Shown: positions 9,577-18,614 of the stretch, piece after piece
Layout: the number at the start of each line of letters is the position of its first letter
Position numbering within the stretch: position 1 is the first letter of the stretch
DNA from: Spirochaetota bacterium
GTDB taxonomy: Bacteria > Spirochaetota > UBA4802 > UBA5550
NCBI GenBank assembly: GCA_016928865.1
Contig: JAFGJX010000123.1
Location: 1 to 46,793 of the forward strand
Length of the DNA: 46,793 bases
Direction of reading: 5' to 3'
Made by a program: the position numbers and the translations under genes
Notes under the pieces: generated by a model
Database searches by the model: none
The model's input: the letters and a program-made list of their open reading frames with translations, nothing else
What the model was told of the DNA's origin: nothing

Positions 9577-10506
9577 TCAGCGGGATGTAAAGACAAGACT
9601 CAGCAATCGATAGATGAGCTTTGCGGCGAGGTAATCGGCATGCTTGCTGTAGGGATGCGGACACAGCTCGACCACGTCGAACCCCACGACCCGCCGTGAC
9701 CCGGTGACTTTTTTCAGCAGCGAAATGACATCATACCAGGAAAGGCCTCCCGGCTCAGGCGTTCCGGTCGCGGGCATGATGGACGTATCAAAAGCGTCCA
9801 GATCGATGGAGACGTATACCTGTTCTGAAAGAAGACCCACGGCCCTGTCCATCCATTCATCCCTCCCTTGTATCTCTTCAGCATAAAAGACATGACCCGG
9901 CTCGGCCGCGGCCCGCTCGCCGGCGTCCATGCTCCTGATGCCGACATGCACCACGGGACACAGCTCGCGGACCCGGGCCATCGCGCACGCGTGATTGTAT
10001 CTGGAACCGTTGAATTCATTTTGGAGATCCGCGTGGGCGTCCAGCTGGAGCACCGACAGATTGTCATAATGCTCCGCGTGCGCCTGCACGGCGCCGACAG
10101 TTACCGAATGCTCGCCGCCCACGGTTACCAGGAATTTGTTCGCGCCAAGGTGCCGCGCCGCCCGCTCCCGCACGGCGCGGACCATCTCTTCCGGCGTCGC
10201 CTTTTCCCTCACCGGCCCGTCGGTGTGAATGCCCCGCCGGTACACCTCCAAGTCGGTTTCTATATCGTAGAGATACATGTTCCACGAGGCCTCTATGATC
10301 GCGTCAGGCCCCCTGTCCGCCCCCTTCATCCAGGTGGAGGTTTCGTCATAGGGGACCGGCATGATCACGATTTCAGATGAGTCGTAGGCGTCAAAGCCTT
10401 CAGGCACATCGCCGTATCCGGGTTTGCGTTTCATAGAGGGGGGTCTTCCTGAATAATGATAATCGAGGGTATCGTTAATCCCCATCTTCAACAGGCCGAT
10501 CTTCAT
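9577..10506 (-). CDS. speB: Agmatinase / ureohydrolase
   Basis: Arginase-superfamily enzyme, most like agmatinase, which hydrolyses agmatine to putrescine and urea. The binuclear manganese ligands are all visible: GGEHSVT, QLDAHADLQ with the following NHACAM, and SIDLDAFD. MPATGTPEPGG after the last motif is typical of agmatinases. Starts at 10521, 10506 and 10485 are all possible. 10506 is chosen for the AGGT a few bases upstream. The start overlaps the end of the small basic protein gene on the same strand, suggesting translational coupling. No arginine decarboxylase is nearby, so the substrate assignment rests on family only. Confidence 0.88.
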   Translation of the reverse strand: MKIGLLKMGINDTLDYHYSGRPPSMKRKPGYGDVPEGFDAYDSSEIVIMPVPYDETSTWMKGADRGPDAIIEASWNMYLYDIETDLEVYRRGIHTDGPVREKATPEEMVRAVRERAARHLGANKFLVTVGGEHSVTVGAVQAHAEHYDNLSVLQLDAHADLQNEFNGSRYNHACAMARVRELCPVVHVGIRSMDAGERAAAEPGHVFYAEEIQGRDEWMDRAVGLLSEQVYVSIDLDAFDTSIMPATGTPEPGGLSWYDVISLLKKVTGSRRVVGFDVVELCPHPYSKHADYLAAKLIYRLLSLVFTSR

Positions 10507-10660
10507 CCGGACCTGTCTCATTGTCCGCGATCCCCCTGTCCCGCCGGCGCTGCTGCTTCTCTTCCTTCTTTTTTTTCTTCGCCAGTTCTTTTTTTCGCTT
10601 CTCGAACTTATAGTTATTTTTTGCCACCAGAGACATCCTTTCGCGTTTTTTCAAGGCCAT
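10475..10660 (-). CDS. Small highly basic conserved protein
   Basis: A 61-residue lysine/arginine-rich protein. MSLVAKNNYKFEKRKKELAK is followed by a run of KKKKEEKQQRRRD and then an acidic tail. The ATG at 10660 has AGGTG at good distance; a longer reading from 10693 lacks one. I recall similar short proteins in other bacteria, where they have no assigned role. The charge and predicted helix suggest RNA or ribosome binding, which is inference. Its 3' end overlaps the agmatinase start by 32 bases, so the two are probably one transcript. Confidence 0.7.
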   Translation of the reverse strand: MALKKRERMSLVAKNNYKFEKRKKELAKKKKKEEKQQRRRDRGIADNETGPDEDRPVEDGD

Positions 10661-10831
10661 TGCACCTGTATCATAATATCCAAATATGTTCAATCATTAA
10701 TTATTTTATTCTCTTACGGAACATGGGCCGGCAAGGCACCGGAAAAACGGGCCGAGCCGCAGGGTGCATGGCCATGCCTGAAAATATAATTTTTGCTTGC
10801 AATATATCTCCCGGCGCTCGACAGATTAATC

Positions 10832-11197
10832 ATGTACGCGTTCGAAATCATCGCTGAACGAAGGATACTCGAGTCCATGGAGCGGGGTGAATTCGACAAC
10901 AATCCCTTCGCGGGAAGGCCCCTGCCCAACGACGGTCTTGATAACGTTTCCCCCGAACTCCGGATGGCGGTAAAAATAATGCGCAACGCCGGTATCATTC
11001 CCGAGGAGATTTCGCTCAGAAGGGAGATTTCCTCCATCAACGAGCTCCTCAGGATCTGCGCGAGCGACGAGGAGAAGGTTGCCCTGCGGGCCCGGCTGAA
11101 CGAAAAGCAGCTCCGTTACAATATGCTTGTTGAAAAAAGGACCGGGAAGGTGTTCCTCCCCGAGTACCATGAGAAAATCATGGAGCGGCTCAGTTGA
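10832..11197 (+). CDS. DUF1992 (DnaJ-homologue subfamily C member 28-like) protein
   Basis: A 121-residue protein matching the DUF1992 pattern: IAERRILESMERGEFDNNPF then GRPLPNDG, followed by NAGIIPEEISLRREI and a helical C-terminus. Members are small cytoplasmic proteins related to a conserved domain of human DNAJC28; none has a firm function. The ATG at 10832 starts MYAFEIIAERRI. No strong ribosome site precedes it, and an upstream TTG at 10793 is possible. The DUF3795 gene follows after 34 bases. Confidence 0.8.
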   Translation: MYAFEIIAERRILESMERGEFDNNPFAGRPLPNDGLDNVSPELRMAVKIMRNAGIIPEEISLRREISSINELLRICASDEEKVALRARLNEKQLRYNMLVEKRTGKVFLPEYHEKIMERLS

Positions 11198-11231
11198 GCC
11201 GCATATACGTATAGCAAACGGGGTGGTGGCC

Positions 11232-11684
11232 ATGGATAAACAACTTGCCGCGCCGTGCGGTCTCTACTGCGGCGCGTGTGGCGTGTACATCGCCACGCAG
11301 GAAAACAACGAAAAGCTGAGAGAGAAATTCGCCGGGGCCTTCGGGGTCACGCCCGCCCAGGCGCATTGCGCCGGATGTCTGTCTGACGATCCCGAAAGCA
11401 TTTTCCTCTACTGCAGAGTCTGCCCGATAAAATCCTGCACGAAGGAAAAGAAGATCGAGGGATGCTTCCAGTGCGACGAATTTCCCTGCGCGAAAATCGA
11501 GGCGTTCCCGATCGCGGAAGGGAAAAAGGTCATTCTGCGATCAGTACCCCGTTGGCGGGAGATAGGCACCGAACGCTGGCTGGCGGAGGAAGCCGCCAGG
11601 TATTCATGCCCCTCGTGCCATGTGTCACTGTACCGGGGCGCGCGATTCTGCAGAAACTGCAAAACGCCGCTTGACCAGGGATAA
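11232..11684 (+). CDS. DUF3795 cysteine-rich protein with C-terminal zinc ribbon
   Basis: A 150-residue protein starting LAAPCGLYCGACGVY, the N-terminal signature of DUF3795. Further cysteines occur in HCAGC, YCRVCPIKSC and GCFQCDEFPC. The last 40 residues add a zinc ribbon (CPSCHVSLY and CRNCKTPL). The cysteine spacing suggests metal or Fe-S binding. The family is common in anaerobes and uncharacterised. The ATG at 11232 follows a G-rich site (GGGGTGGTGG). Probably co-transcribed with the DUF1992 gene. Confidence 0.82.
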   Translation: MDKQLAAPCGLYCGACGVYIATQENNEKLREKFAGAFGVTPAQAHCAGCLSDDPESIFLYCRVCPIKSCTKEKKIEGCFQCDEFPCAKIEAFPIAEGKKVILRSVPRWREIGTERWLAEEAARYSCPSCHVSLYRGARFCRNCKTPLDQG

Positions 11685-11730
11685 GCGTGCCCGGTGCGGC
11701 AGCCGTTTCAGGGCCGAGAAGAGGCGTCTT

Positions 11731-12831
11731 TCAATCCAGCTCCCACCACGCCGCCCGGCGGGCCGGCGCGCCCACCGGATATGTCTCGCCGATCATCGGT
11801 ACCGTCACGACTACGCCCCGCCTGCCCGCTTCTCGAAGGAGCCGCCTGATCGGTTCGTTCCAGTCATGGCTCCGCGTTTCGAACTTCCCCCAGTGTACGG
11901 GCATCACCATGCGCGCGCGAAGGTCGATCGCTGCCGCAATCACCTCTTCCGGCCGCATGTGGATTGCAGACCATCGCCGGTTGTATCGCCCGTTCTCAAG
12001 CATCACCAGATCAAAAGGCCCGTATGTTGCGCCGATCTCTCGGAAGTGTGCGCCATAGCCGCCGTCGCCGCCAATAAAGAGCGTGACGCCGTGCACGCGC
12101 AGCACGAACGATGCCCACAGCGTCCTGTCCCGGACGAAGCCCCTGCCCGAAAGGTGCTGCGCGGGAACAGCGGTGATCCGGACGCCGTCACGCAAAACAG
12201 ACGTTTCGTTCCAGCTCAATTCCGTAATCATGGAAGGATCAAATCCCCAGAACACAAAATGGGAACCGACACCGACGGGAGCAATGATCCTTCTGATCTT
12301 TTTTTTCAGCCTGATAACGGTTTCACGACTCAGGTGATCAAAATGGTCGTGGGTGATAACGAGAAGATCGATGGCGGGAAGATCCCCCGGATGATACGCG
12401 TCCGACCCCCGAAATGCCCTCATCATACAAGGGAGAGGGCCCGCATACCCGCACAGGACCGGGTCGACCAGCACGGTATAGCCTTTCGACCGTATGAGGT
12501 ACGATGAATGGCCGAACCAGACCACGGAGGCGGACCGGGTGACTGCGTTCAGATCAGATGTAACCGATGGTACGGGCGCTGCCGGGCGCGTGCGCGGCGG
12601 CTTGCGAAAGTGCTCCACGATGATTCCGGCCGCGTCGAGGGGGCCGACGGCAACCCCCGCCGCAGGGTCTGCATTGTGGAACCTGCCGTCATAATAATTC
12701 GGCTGCGACTCGAACCGCTTCAGCGCATCTCCGGGGGGAGCATCTCCCAGCGCCAGATACATCCAGCATGAAAGTGGGATGAGCATCACCAGGAAGGCCC
12801 CGGCAATGCAGTAAACAGCGCGCCTCTTCAA
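11731..12831 (-). CDS. Membrane-anchored metallo-beta-lactamase-fold hydrolase (NAPE-PLD/UlaG-like)
   Basis: A 366-residue MBL-fold enzyme with an N-terminal membrane helix or uncleaved signal (about residues 6-28). Zinc ligands are THDHFDHLS (H-x-H-x-D-H), VPAQH, the aspartate in IGGDGGYG, and PVHWGKF. WFGHSSYLIR with VLVDPVL and the closing HWGKFE resemble N-acylphosphatidylethanolamine phospholipase D-like hydrolases. Lipid hydrolysis at the membrane is plausible but not shown. The start is a TTG at 12831 without a clear ribosome site; an internal ATG would cut into the hydrophobic segment. It follows the carbonic anhydrase gene after 20 bases. Confidence 0.83.
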   Translation of the reverse strand: MKRRAVYCIAGAFLVMLIPLSCWMYLALGDAPPGDALKRFESQPNYYDGRFHNADPAAGVAVGPLDAAGIIVEHFRKPPRTRPAAPVPSVTSDLNAVTRSASVVWFGHSSYLIRSKGYTVLVDPVLCGYAGPLPCMMRAFRGSDAYHPGDLPAIDLLVITHDHFDHLSRETVIRLKKKIRRIIAPVGVGSHFVFWGFDPSMITELSWNETSVLRDGVRITAVPAQHLSGRGFVRDRTLWASFVLRVHGVTLFIGGDGGYGAHFREIGATYGPFDLVMLENGRYNRRWSAIHMRPEEVIAAAIDLRARMVMPVHWGKFETRSHDWNEPIRRLLREAGRRGVVVTVPMIGETYPVGAPARRAAWWELD

Positions 12832-12851
12832 GAACGGCCCGCCCGCGGGTG

Positions 12852-13469
12852 CTATATTCCCGCCTTGTTGTATCCTGCGGCAAGATGGGTGTTCACGTGT
12901 ATGACCCCCTTGTTCAGGTCCTTGAAGGCGTAATCATCCGAGATCTTTTTCGCAAGGGAGTCTGCAGTGGCCTGGTCCGTCACAACGCTGCCTGCGGGAA
13001 TGTAATGCCCGTCCGGGATTGAGACGCCGAGGATGAGGCATTTCGGCTCGATTACGCAATTGTTGCCGACCCGCGCCTTGAACAGGAGGGTTTGCATCCC
13101 GATAAAGGTGTCATGCCCCACAAAGGCCGGACCGTGCACCTGAACCTGGTGGGCAAGGGAAACATTGGCCGATACGTATACCGCGTACGTACGACCGTCT
13201 ACCGTGACGCAGTTTTTTTCAATCGCCTGTCCCTTCATCTCGGTCTCAAGCGCGTGGATAATCACGCCATCCTGCACGTTGGCATTGTCGCCGACATAGA
13301 GGGGCTGGCCTTCGTCGCCGCGAACCGACGCAAAAGGCGACACCAGCACGTTCTTTCCCACGGTCACGTTCCCGATAACCGCTGCGAGCGGGTGGACGTA
13401 CGCGGTGGGATCGACAACGGGATCGTATACTTTCGGCGAAAAATCGGTAATAACGTTCTTGTGTATCAT
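12852..13469 (-). CDS. cam: Gamma-class carbonic anhydrase, Cam type
   Basis: A left-handed beta-helix protein (205 residues) very like Methanosarcina Cam. Zinc-ligand histidines are H72, H107 and H112 (VSLAHQVQVHG). R50, D52 and the catalytic-type glutamates E53 (RGDEG) and E75 (HALET) are all present. The loop after E75 is kept nearly at full length, unlike CamH or CcmM homologues that lack it. It should hydrate CO2 to bicarbonate. No cleavable signal peptide is apparent, so it may be cytoplasmic here. It lies between a membrane protein and the MBL hydrolase on the same strand, with no carbon-fixation genes nearby. Confidence 0.92.
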   Translation of the reverse strand: MIHKNVITDFSPKVYDPVVDPTAYVHPLAAVIGNVTVGKNVLVSPFASVRGDEGQPLYVGDNANVQDGVIIHALETEMKGQAIEKNCVTVDGRTYAVYVSANVSLAHQVQVHGPAFVGHDTFIGMQTLLFKARVGNNCVIEPKCLILGVSIPDGHYIPAGSVVTDQATADSLAKKISDDYAFKDLNKGVIHVNTHLAAGYNKAGI

Positions 13470-13541
13470 ACATTCCTCGTCATGGCTCTAGTATGTGCAA
13501 CCCGTGAATTAATGGCGCGTTTCGGATCCGGGCGCGCGTGA

Positions 13542-14171
13542 TCACCGGCGCTTTTTTTCGTATTCTTTCATATACTCATCGATGAGGCTCTTGCTCTCCT
13601 CTGACTTGGCGGCCTCACGCTGCTTGCGAAGCTCAGCGCCACGGTCAAAAAGGAGGACCAGTTTCTTGAAGGGGGCGACCAGGGCTTTTCCCAATGACCT
13701 GAAAAAATCGACCAGGGCGTTGAAAAATTCTTTTATCACGGATTTCTTTATCCCGCGCGCCGCAGAAGACCTCAGGTTGGAAAAGGTCTGCGCGGCCGCT
13801 CCTGCCGCGTCCCCGGTCCTGGCCGCGACGGACTCGGCCGCCCTGCTCACGGCCTGTTTCCCGTACTGGGGCGGCACCGATCCTCCTGAGCGCGTCATCT
13901 CAAATTTCGGAATCGTAGAAGTGCCGGCATACGAGCCGCGAAGACGAAAATAGCCGGCGCTCGATTCCGCGCCGCGGTCTATAAAAAACAGGAAGAGGTA
14001 ATAGACATACATGAAAGCGTTGTAGAAGATAAGGAAAAAGGCGATCCATATATCCAGAAAGGACCAGAGGAATTCAAGGAACATCTTTCCGCAATCGGCC
14101 CATTTAAAGATGAAATTGAAGATATTGTCTATGAATCCGTTTGAAAACTGTTTTACCACTGTGTATTTCAT
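13542..14171 (-). CDS. Uncharacterised membrane protein
   Basis: I do not recognise this 209-residue protein with certainty. Residues about 38-66 form one or two hydrophobic helices (WIAFFLIFYNAFMYVYYLFL). A glycine/serine/proline region follows, then two amphipathic helices (AVARTGDAAG- and EFFNALVDFFRSLGKALV-like stretches) and a charged C-terminus ending EYMKEYEKKRR. The ATG has a clear GGAGGG site. It lies downstream of the dual cNMP-binding gene on the same strand with a 131-base gap. It could act with that regulator at the membrane, but nothing in the sequence proves it. Confidence 0.65.
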   Translation of the reverse strand: MKYTVVKQFSNGFIDNIFNFIFKWADCGKMFLEFLWSFLDIWIAFFLIFYNAFMYVYYLFLFFIDRGAESSAGYFRLRGSYAGTSTIPKFEMTRSGGSVPPQYGKQAVSRAAESVAARTGDAAGAAAQTFSNLRSSAARGIKKSVIKEFFNALVDFFRSLGKALVAPFKKLVLLFDRGAELRKQREAAKSEESKSLIDEYMKEYEKKRR

Positions 14172-14302
14172 CGATTCCCTCCGCCGTCAGCATCTCAGAC
14201 AAAGCTGTCCCGGGAACAGGCGCGAGTCAATCAAAAATCGGCGCGGGATTGAGCAAATCAGGCTTATTTTGCCGACCGGGAAAACCATCGGCGGGAAAAT
14301 TA

Positions 14303-15682
14303 CTATCGGTCCGCGTTCCCCACTTCTTCCTCGAGCTCATCGAAAAGGGAGCTCGGTACGCCGGCATCTTCCGCCTGCCGTGCCGATTCCGGCAGCCTCA
14401 TGTCGGCCAGGTCCCCAAGCGGCTCTTCCATCTGGGCATCAACAACCGGGGAGGCCCCGCGGTCAGAGTCCCTCTCGGTCCCGCTTCCCTCATACAGGTG
14501 GTCGCGGGAGCGATAGTAACGGGCCTTTGATGATACAAGACCGGGATTGTTGATCACGGTCCGGCCCATGTTAAAATCAAGGTTGTGGTCCCGCGTCAGC
14601 TCCATGGTGACCGCGGCCACCCGCTCCGGCGAAACGCTGTTCATTTTCAAAAGCTCGTCAATGCCGAAATTGAAAACATGCGGCTCCCTGCTTTTCAGCG
14701 ATACATTGTCCTCTATCAGCTTGTTCTCCAGAAATGCGTATACCCGGGTGATCGGTTTTTCGTAGAACTTTGATTCCATCCGTATGAAGGTAAACCAGAC
14801 GCGCTGGCTGATCGCGGTGAAAATCCGGAGCAGCAGGTCGGAGGATTTCTCTATGAGCTTCAGAAGCGATTCCTTGTCGATGGGCAGAACCTCGGTCGTG
14901 CCGAAGCTGACGGCGGTGGCATTGCGCGGCTTGTCCGATACAATTGCCAGTTCGCCGAATATCTCCCCCTCTTTCAGCACCGAGAGGATGACCTCGCTCT
15001 CGCCATGATATTTGACGATCTTCACCTTCCCTTTTTTAATGATGAAAAGCTCGTTTCCCGGCTCATGCTCGCAGAATATTATCTGCCGGTCTCCGTAGCG
15101 GCGATAGATTCCCACCAGAGCGGGCCCGGGGACATTTTTAACCCCTGTTTTCCGTATCTCTTCAATATGCTTCATAACGGAATTTCGGTCCGTTCCCTCC
15201 GGAAAGAGCGCGAGATACTGCTCGAATACGTAGAGGGCGTTCGCATGCATCTTCATCCTGAAATAATATTCGCCCAGGCTGAAAAGCTGCATGTCCTCGG
15301 GCAGAAACACGCCGCTGGCGCCGCTCACGGGAAACATCAGGGTGTCATACAGCCGCAGCTCATCCGCGTATGAATTGAGAAGCTTGATGGCGATTTCGGA
15401 ATTTTTTTTGAGGAGCAGGAGGAATTTTTCCCGCGTGAACTCGATGACGGACGTATTAACCTTCGCGAACGCGGTTTCCATGCGCGGGCGCCTGCTCAGC
15501 GCCGATATGAATCCGAACACGTCCCCGGGACCGGCGTTGTTGCCGTGGGTACGCACCCGATCGTTCGAGCTCCTGAACTCGACGAGGCCCTTTTCAACGA
15601 TATAGACGTCATCGACGTCCTCGTCGCCCTCGATGTAGATGTAGGAGCCAGCCTTGAACAGCCGCCTGCTCTGATCTTTCAT
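14303..15682 (-). CDS. Dual cyclic-nucleotide-binding regulator with winged-helix-like region
   Basis: A 459-residue protein with two cNMP-binding beta-barrel domains, at about 1-120 (GPGDVFGFISAL) and about 185-300 (LKEGEIFGELAIVSDKPRNA, the better cassette). A short helical linker (EYYFRMKMHANALYVFEQYL) lies between. After residue 310, FGIDELLKMNSVSPERVAAV then a short wing resembles the CRP-type helix-turn-helix. The tail is acidic. The first domain lacks a convincing FGE-x(n)-R-A cassette, so it may be structural. Similar architectures occur in spirochaetes. Its start lies four bases after the DJ-1 stop, so the two are surely co-transcribed. Confidence 0.83.
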   Translation of the reverse strand: MKDQSRRLFKAGSYIYIEGDEDVDDVYIVEKGLVEFRSSNDRVRTHGNNAGPGDVFGFISALSRRPRMETAFAKVNTSVIEFTREKFLLLLKKNSEIAIKLLNSYADELRLYDTLMFPVSGASGVFLPEDMQLFSLGEYYFRMKMHANALYVFEQYLALFPEGTDRNSVMKHIEEIRKTGVKNVPGPALVGIYRRYGDRQIIFCEHEPGNELFIIKKGKVKIVKYHGESEVILSVLKEGEIFGELAIVSDKPRNATAVSFGTTEVLPIDKESLLKLIEKSSDLLLRIFTAISQRVWFTFIRMESKFYEKPITRVYAFLENKLIEDNVSLKSREPHVFNFGIDELLKMNSVSPERVAAVTMELTRDHNLDFNMGRTVINNPGLVSSKARYYRSRDHLYEGSGTERDSDRGASPVVDAQMEEPLGDLADMRLPESARQAEDAGVPSSLFDELEEEVGNADR

Positions 15683-15686
15683 CGCA

Positions 15687-16235
15687 TTACATCCAGTACA
15701 CCTGCATGGTATCCTTCAGAGCCGCCGCGGCTTCCGCTCCCGCAAGCGCCGCAACGAGCTCCAGCGCAAAGGGTATCGCGCACCCGGGGCCCTTCCCTGT
15801 TATGACGTTTCCATCCCGGACCACAGGCTCCGGTATATGGATGGCGCCCCCCAGCTGACCCTCGAACCCCGGATAGCAGGTGGCGCGCTTGCCCGCGAGA
15901 ACGCCCGCAGACCCGAGTACTATCGGCGCGGCGCACAGGGCAGCCGCCAGCTTTCCCGCTGCCGCCATGTCCCTGATCAGTCCGACGATCCTGCTGTCAT
16001 CCCTGAGGTTTGCACTGCCCGGCATGCCCCCGGGAAGGGCGATGCAGTCATAATCGGACACCGCGATCCCTTCAATATTCTTATCGGCCGCCACGGTTAT
16101 CGAATGTGAGCCCGTAACCTGATTTTTTTCAAGAAACGCCGTTTCGACCTGGATCCCCGATCGCCGGAGCACATCGACTATTGTAACGGCTTCGATCTCC
16201 TCAAATCCTTCCGCGAGAGGGACTACGACACGCAT
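15687..16235 (-). CDS. DJ-1/PfpI family protein (YajL-like)
   Basis: A 182-residue member of the DJ-1/ThiJ/PfpI family. The nucleophile-elbow cysteine is C101 in AALCAAPIVL. The supporting glutamate lies in the N-terminal EGFEEIEAV, and CYPGFE closes the active-site area. The DJ-1/YajL clade has been linked to oxidative-stress protection and disputed deglycase activity. It sits between pth and the dual cNMP-binding regulator in a tight minus-strand run. Confidence 0.9.
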   Translation of the reverse strand: MRVVVPLAEGFEEIEAVTIVDVLRRSGIQVETAFLEKNQVTGSHSITVAADKNIEGIAVSDYDCIALPGGMPGSANLRDDSRIVGLIRDMAAAGKLAAALCAAPIVLGSAGVLAGKRATCYPGFEGQLGGAIHIPEPVVRDGNVITGKGPGCAIPFALELVAALAGAEAAAALKDTMQVYWM

Positions 16236-16308
16236 ACGCGCCTCCTTGTTGTTTCTGATTGTACAGCCCGGTGAGAAAAAGGCGGGATGGAGGTGCCCTC
16301 CGGCCGGG

Positions 16309-16845
16309 TTATGCGCCCGCGTCCATAATGGACATCATCATCTCAACTACTGATGGGGCAAACTCCCGGATCTGTGCCAGCTCTTCACCGGTAAAATTTG
16401 AAAGCACATAGTCAGCGACGCCGACATCCGGATTGCCGGGCCTGCCCACGCCGAACCTGATACGGTGAAAATCGGGCGTCCCGACCTCCTGGATTATGGA
16501 CCTGATGCCGTTGTGGCCTTTATGCCCTCCGCCGAATTTTGTTCGAAACTCCCCGAAGGGAAGCTCGATCTCGTCATGTATCACCAGCAGACGCTCCGCC
16601 GGTACCCGGTAAAAATCGATCGCCGCACGCACGGGGCGGCCGCTTTCGTTCATATAGGTAAGCGGCAGCATGATAAGCGCCTCGCGCTCGCGCAGCAGGC
16701 CCTTGCCGGAGAGGGCATTGAAGGAAGACGAGCCCAGCCTGATGCCGAACAGGTCGGCGGCATACTCGCCCAGCAGAAAGCCGATATTATGCCGGTTCTT
16801 CACGTATTTTCTGCCTGGGTTCCCGAGGCATGCAATTATAAACAT
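16309..16845 (-). CDS. pth: Peptidyl-tRNA hydrolase
   Basis: Releases peptides from prematurely dissociated peptidyl-tRNA. The 178-residue length is normal. Key residues are N9 in LGNPGRKY, catalytic H19 in NRHNIGF, and the conserved aspartate in IHDEIELPFGEFRTKFGGG followed by HKGHNG. It begins 30 bases after the STAS gene stop and is followed by the DJ-1 gene after 73 bases, consistent with one transcript. No ribosomal L25 gene, a frequent neighbour elsewhere, is present. Confidence 0.96.
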   Translation of the reverse strand: MFIIACLGNPGRKYVKNRHNIGFLLGEYAADLFGIRLGSSSFNALSGKGLLREREALIMLPLTYMNESGRPVRAAIDFYRVPAERLLVIHDEIELPFGEFRTKFGGGHKGHNGIRSIIQEVGTPDFHRIRFGVGRPGNPDVGVADYVLSNFTGEELAQIREFAPSVVEMMMSIMDAGA

Positions 16846-16875
16846 TCAGGGTATCTCCGTATACAGATCGGCCGG

Positions 16876-17214
16876 TCACGAGCCGAGGATAAAATTCTTG
16901 GCATGCAGCGGGGAATCGAATATGGAAATCTGCCTGTTGATCCCGGTCAGATTGAACACTTCGTAAATCTGCTTGTTAATGCCGGCTATAAGAAAATACC
17001 TGCCGTCACTGCGGAATATGGAATAATATTTTACGATTGACCCTATAGCGGTGCTGTCAATGAAGGTCACCCGGGCAAGGTCCAGGATGCAGTGGTACGG
17101 CCCTGATGCGTATTCGTTGACCGCGCCGTCAAACGCCATCTTGGCTTCAGATGAAAGAGAGCCTTCAATTTCCAAAGTGACTATGGTATCTTCAACAATG
17201 CTTGTTATCTTCAT
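16876..17214 (-). CDS. STAS-domain anti-sigma-factor antagonist
   Basis: A 112-residue SpoIIAA-like single STAS domain starting MKITSIVEDTIVTLEIEG. The phosphorylatable serine lies in FIDSTAIGSIV, so regulation by an anti-sigma-type serine kinase is expected. No such kinase is nearby. An ATG at 17214 gives the normal family length; a longer reading from 17250 adds unrelated residues. It precedes pth closely. Confidence 0.87.
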   Translation of the reverse strand: MKITSIVEDTIVTLEIEGSLSSEAKMAFDGAVNEYASGPYHCILDLARVTFIDSTAIGSIVKYYSIFRSDGRYFLIAGINKQIYEVFNLTGINRQISIFDSPLHAKNFILGS

Positions 17215-17360
17215 TAGAATTCCGGATATGCGCCGCGTACACGGCAGCATGCGGATATAAATGCGGCTTATATGCTGAATAAAAATATCCAGAGCTCGCC
17301 GGAAATGTCAAGAGTAAATAGTACGCGTGATGAAATATTTTCCCGCGCATCAGAAAGGTC

Positions 17361-18503
17361 TCAGATAAAGTTGGAAACTATCTGAAGCATGCCTTCTTCA
17401 AGAGAGCCGAACCTGCTCTTGATTTCACGCTTGATCGCCTCGACCTCTGACGAAGGGCCAAAATCGGAAAGGGTGCGAAAGCGACCGATTCTCCGTCCTA
17501 CGATGAACGACTCCTGCGCGTCAGGGTCCATGCCGAGAAACCGGTCGATTGTCCCGAGCATGCGCTCTTTGTCTCCGGGCAGCGTTCCCTCCACGTCCTC
17601 AAGCAGGTTCATGATATGATCGCTCCGCACCCTGCTGTCAATCCCGTCAAGCTTTTCGATAAAAAGCCTGATTTCCCGGACCTTGCCCTGCTCGGTCAGA
17701 GGCTTCCAGCGCCCTTCAGCCATCATGCCCGCAAGGGGCGTGCCGGGCGCGGGAATGGTGCTCCGGATACGGATAAAGGTCGGATTGACGGCGTTGACGA
17801 CCCGCGCGGATTCAACGGCGTTTTCGGCCGTATGCTCCTCTCCTCCAATGCCGGGCATGTAATATTCGGAAAGCTCGAACCCCGCCGCTATCACGTTCCT
17901 CCCTGCCGTGATCTGCTCTTCCTGCGTTACGCCCTTGTTTATCAAGGCAAGGACCGTGTCCGATCCGGACTCCATGCCGATATGTATCCTGTTCAGACCC
18001 ACCTTCCTGATCTCTTTCAGGTCGTCCAGCGGCTTCCGGCTGATCGTCCGCGCGCGTGAGTAGGTGGTGATCCTTTCAACAGACGGGAATTTTTTCCTCG
18101 CCAGCTCGAGTATTTCGACCAGGTCGCCGGTTTTGTGCACCAGTGAATCAGCGTCCTGAAGGAAAACGCTTTTCATGCCATGGTAAATCCAGAACGCAAC
18201 CTGCCGCGCGCACCCATCGTCAATGCCATGGCCAAAATCCATCTCCCGCATGACCCGCACCACGGGAGTATCGTCCGGGCGGTCAGGGTAGAGACGGTCA
18301 AGCTCTCCGTATATGGAATCGGCGATACCGGCTATCGTTTCGATGTCCTGTTTTATCTCATCAAGCTTGCGCATGGAAAACTGCGTCCCCTTGTACACGG
18401 GGCAGAAGGCGCACTTGTTCCAGTGGCAGTTGCGGGTAAGGCGCAGCAGGATGCTCTGCGCTTCGCTCGGGGGCCGTATCGGTCCCGTTTCAAAGCATGA
18501 CAT
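17361..18503 (-). CDS. Radical SAM protein with C-x4-C-x2-C cluster motif
   Basis: A 380-residue radical-SAM protein. The cluster motif is CHWNKCAFC, preceded by RPPSEAQSILLRLTRN and followed by PVYKG. Later segments LDDLKEIRKVGLNRIHIGMESGSD and YYMPGIGG fit the TIM-barrel. C-x4-C-x2-C differs from the classic C-x3-C-x2-C. The same RPPSEA and C-x4-C-x2-C pattern recurs in the protein at 22465-23337, so the two are paralogues. The substrate is unknown. The ATG at 18503 has AAGGAG upstream. It is divergent from QueE. Confidence 0.87.
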   Translation of the reverse strand: MSCFETGPIRPPSEAQSILLRLTRNCHWNKCAFCPVYKGTQFSMRKLDEIKQDIETIAGIADSIYGELDRLYPDRPDDTPVVRVMREMDFGHGIDDGCARQVAFWIYHGMKSVFLQDADSLVHKTGDLVEILELARKKFPSVERITTYSRARTISRKPLDDLKEIRKVGLNRIHIGMESGSDTVLALINKGVTQEEQITAGRNVIAAGFELSEYYMPGIGGEEHTAENAVESARVVNAVNPTFIRIRSTIPAPGTPLAGMMAEGRWKPLTEQGKVREIRLFIEKLDGIDSRVRSDHIMNLLEDVEGTLPGDKERMLGTIDRFLGMDPDAQESFIVGRRIGRFRTLSDFGPSSEVEAIKREIKSRFGSLEEGMLQIVSNFI

Positions 18504-18614
18504 AGATCGCTCCTTCTCAACCGGCGGTTTCCGGCGCCTGCCGGGGGATTATATGGTACGACAGCATCCCGGTCCCGGTGTTACCAATAGTATGCACCTT
18601 GTATAAATATTCAA

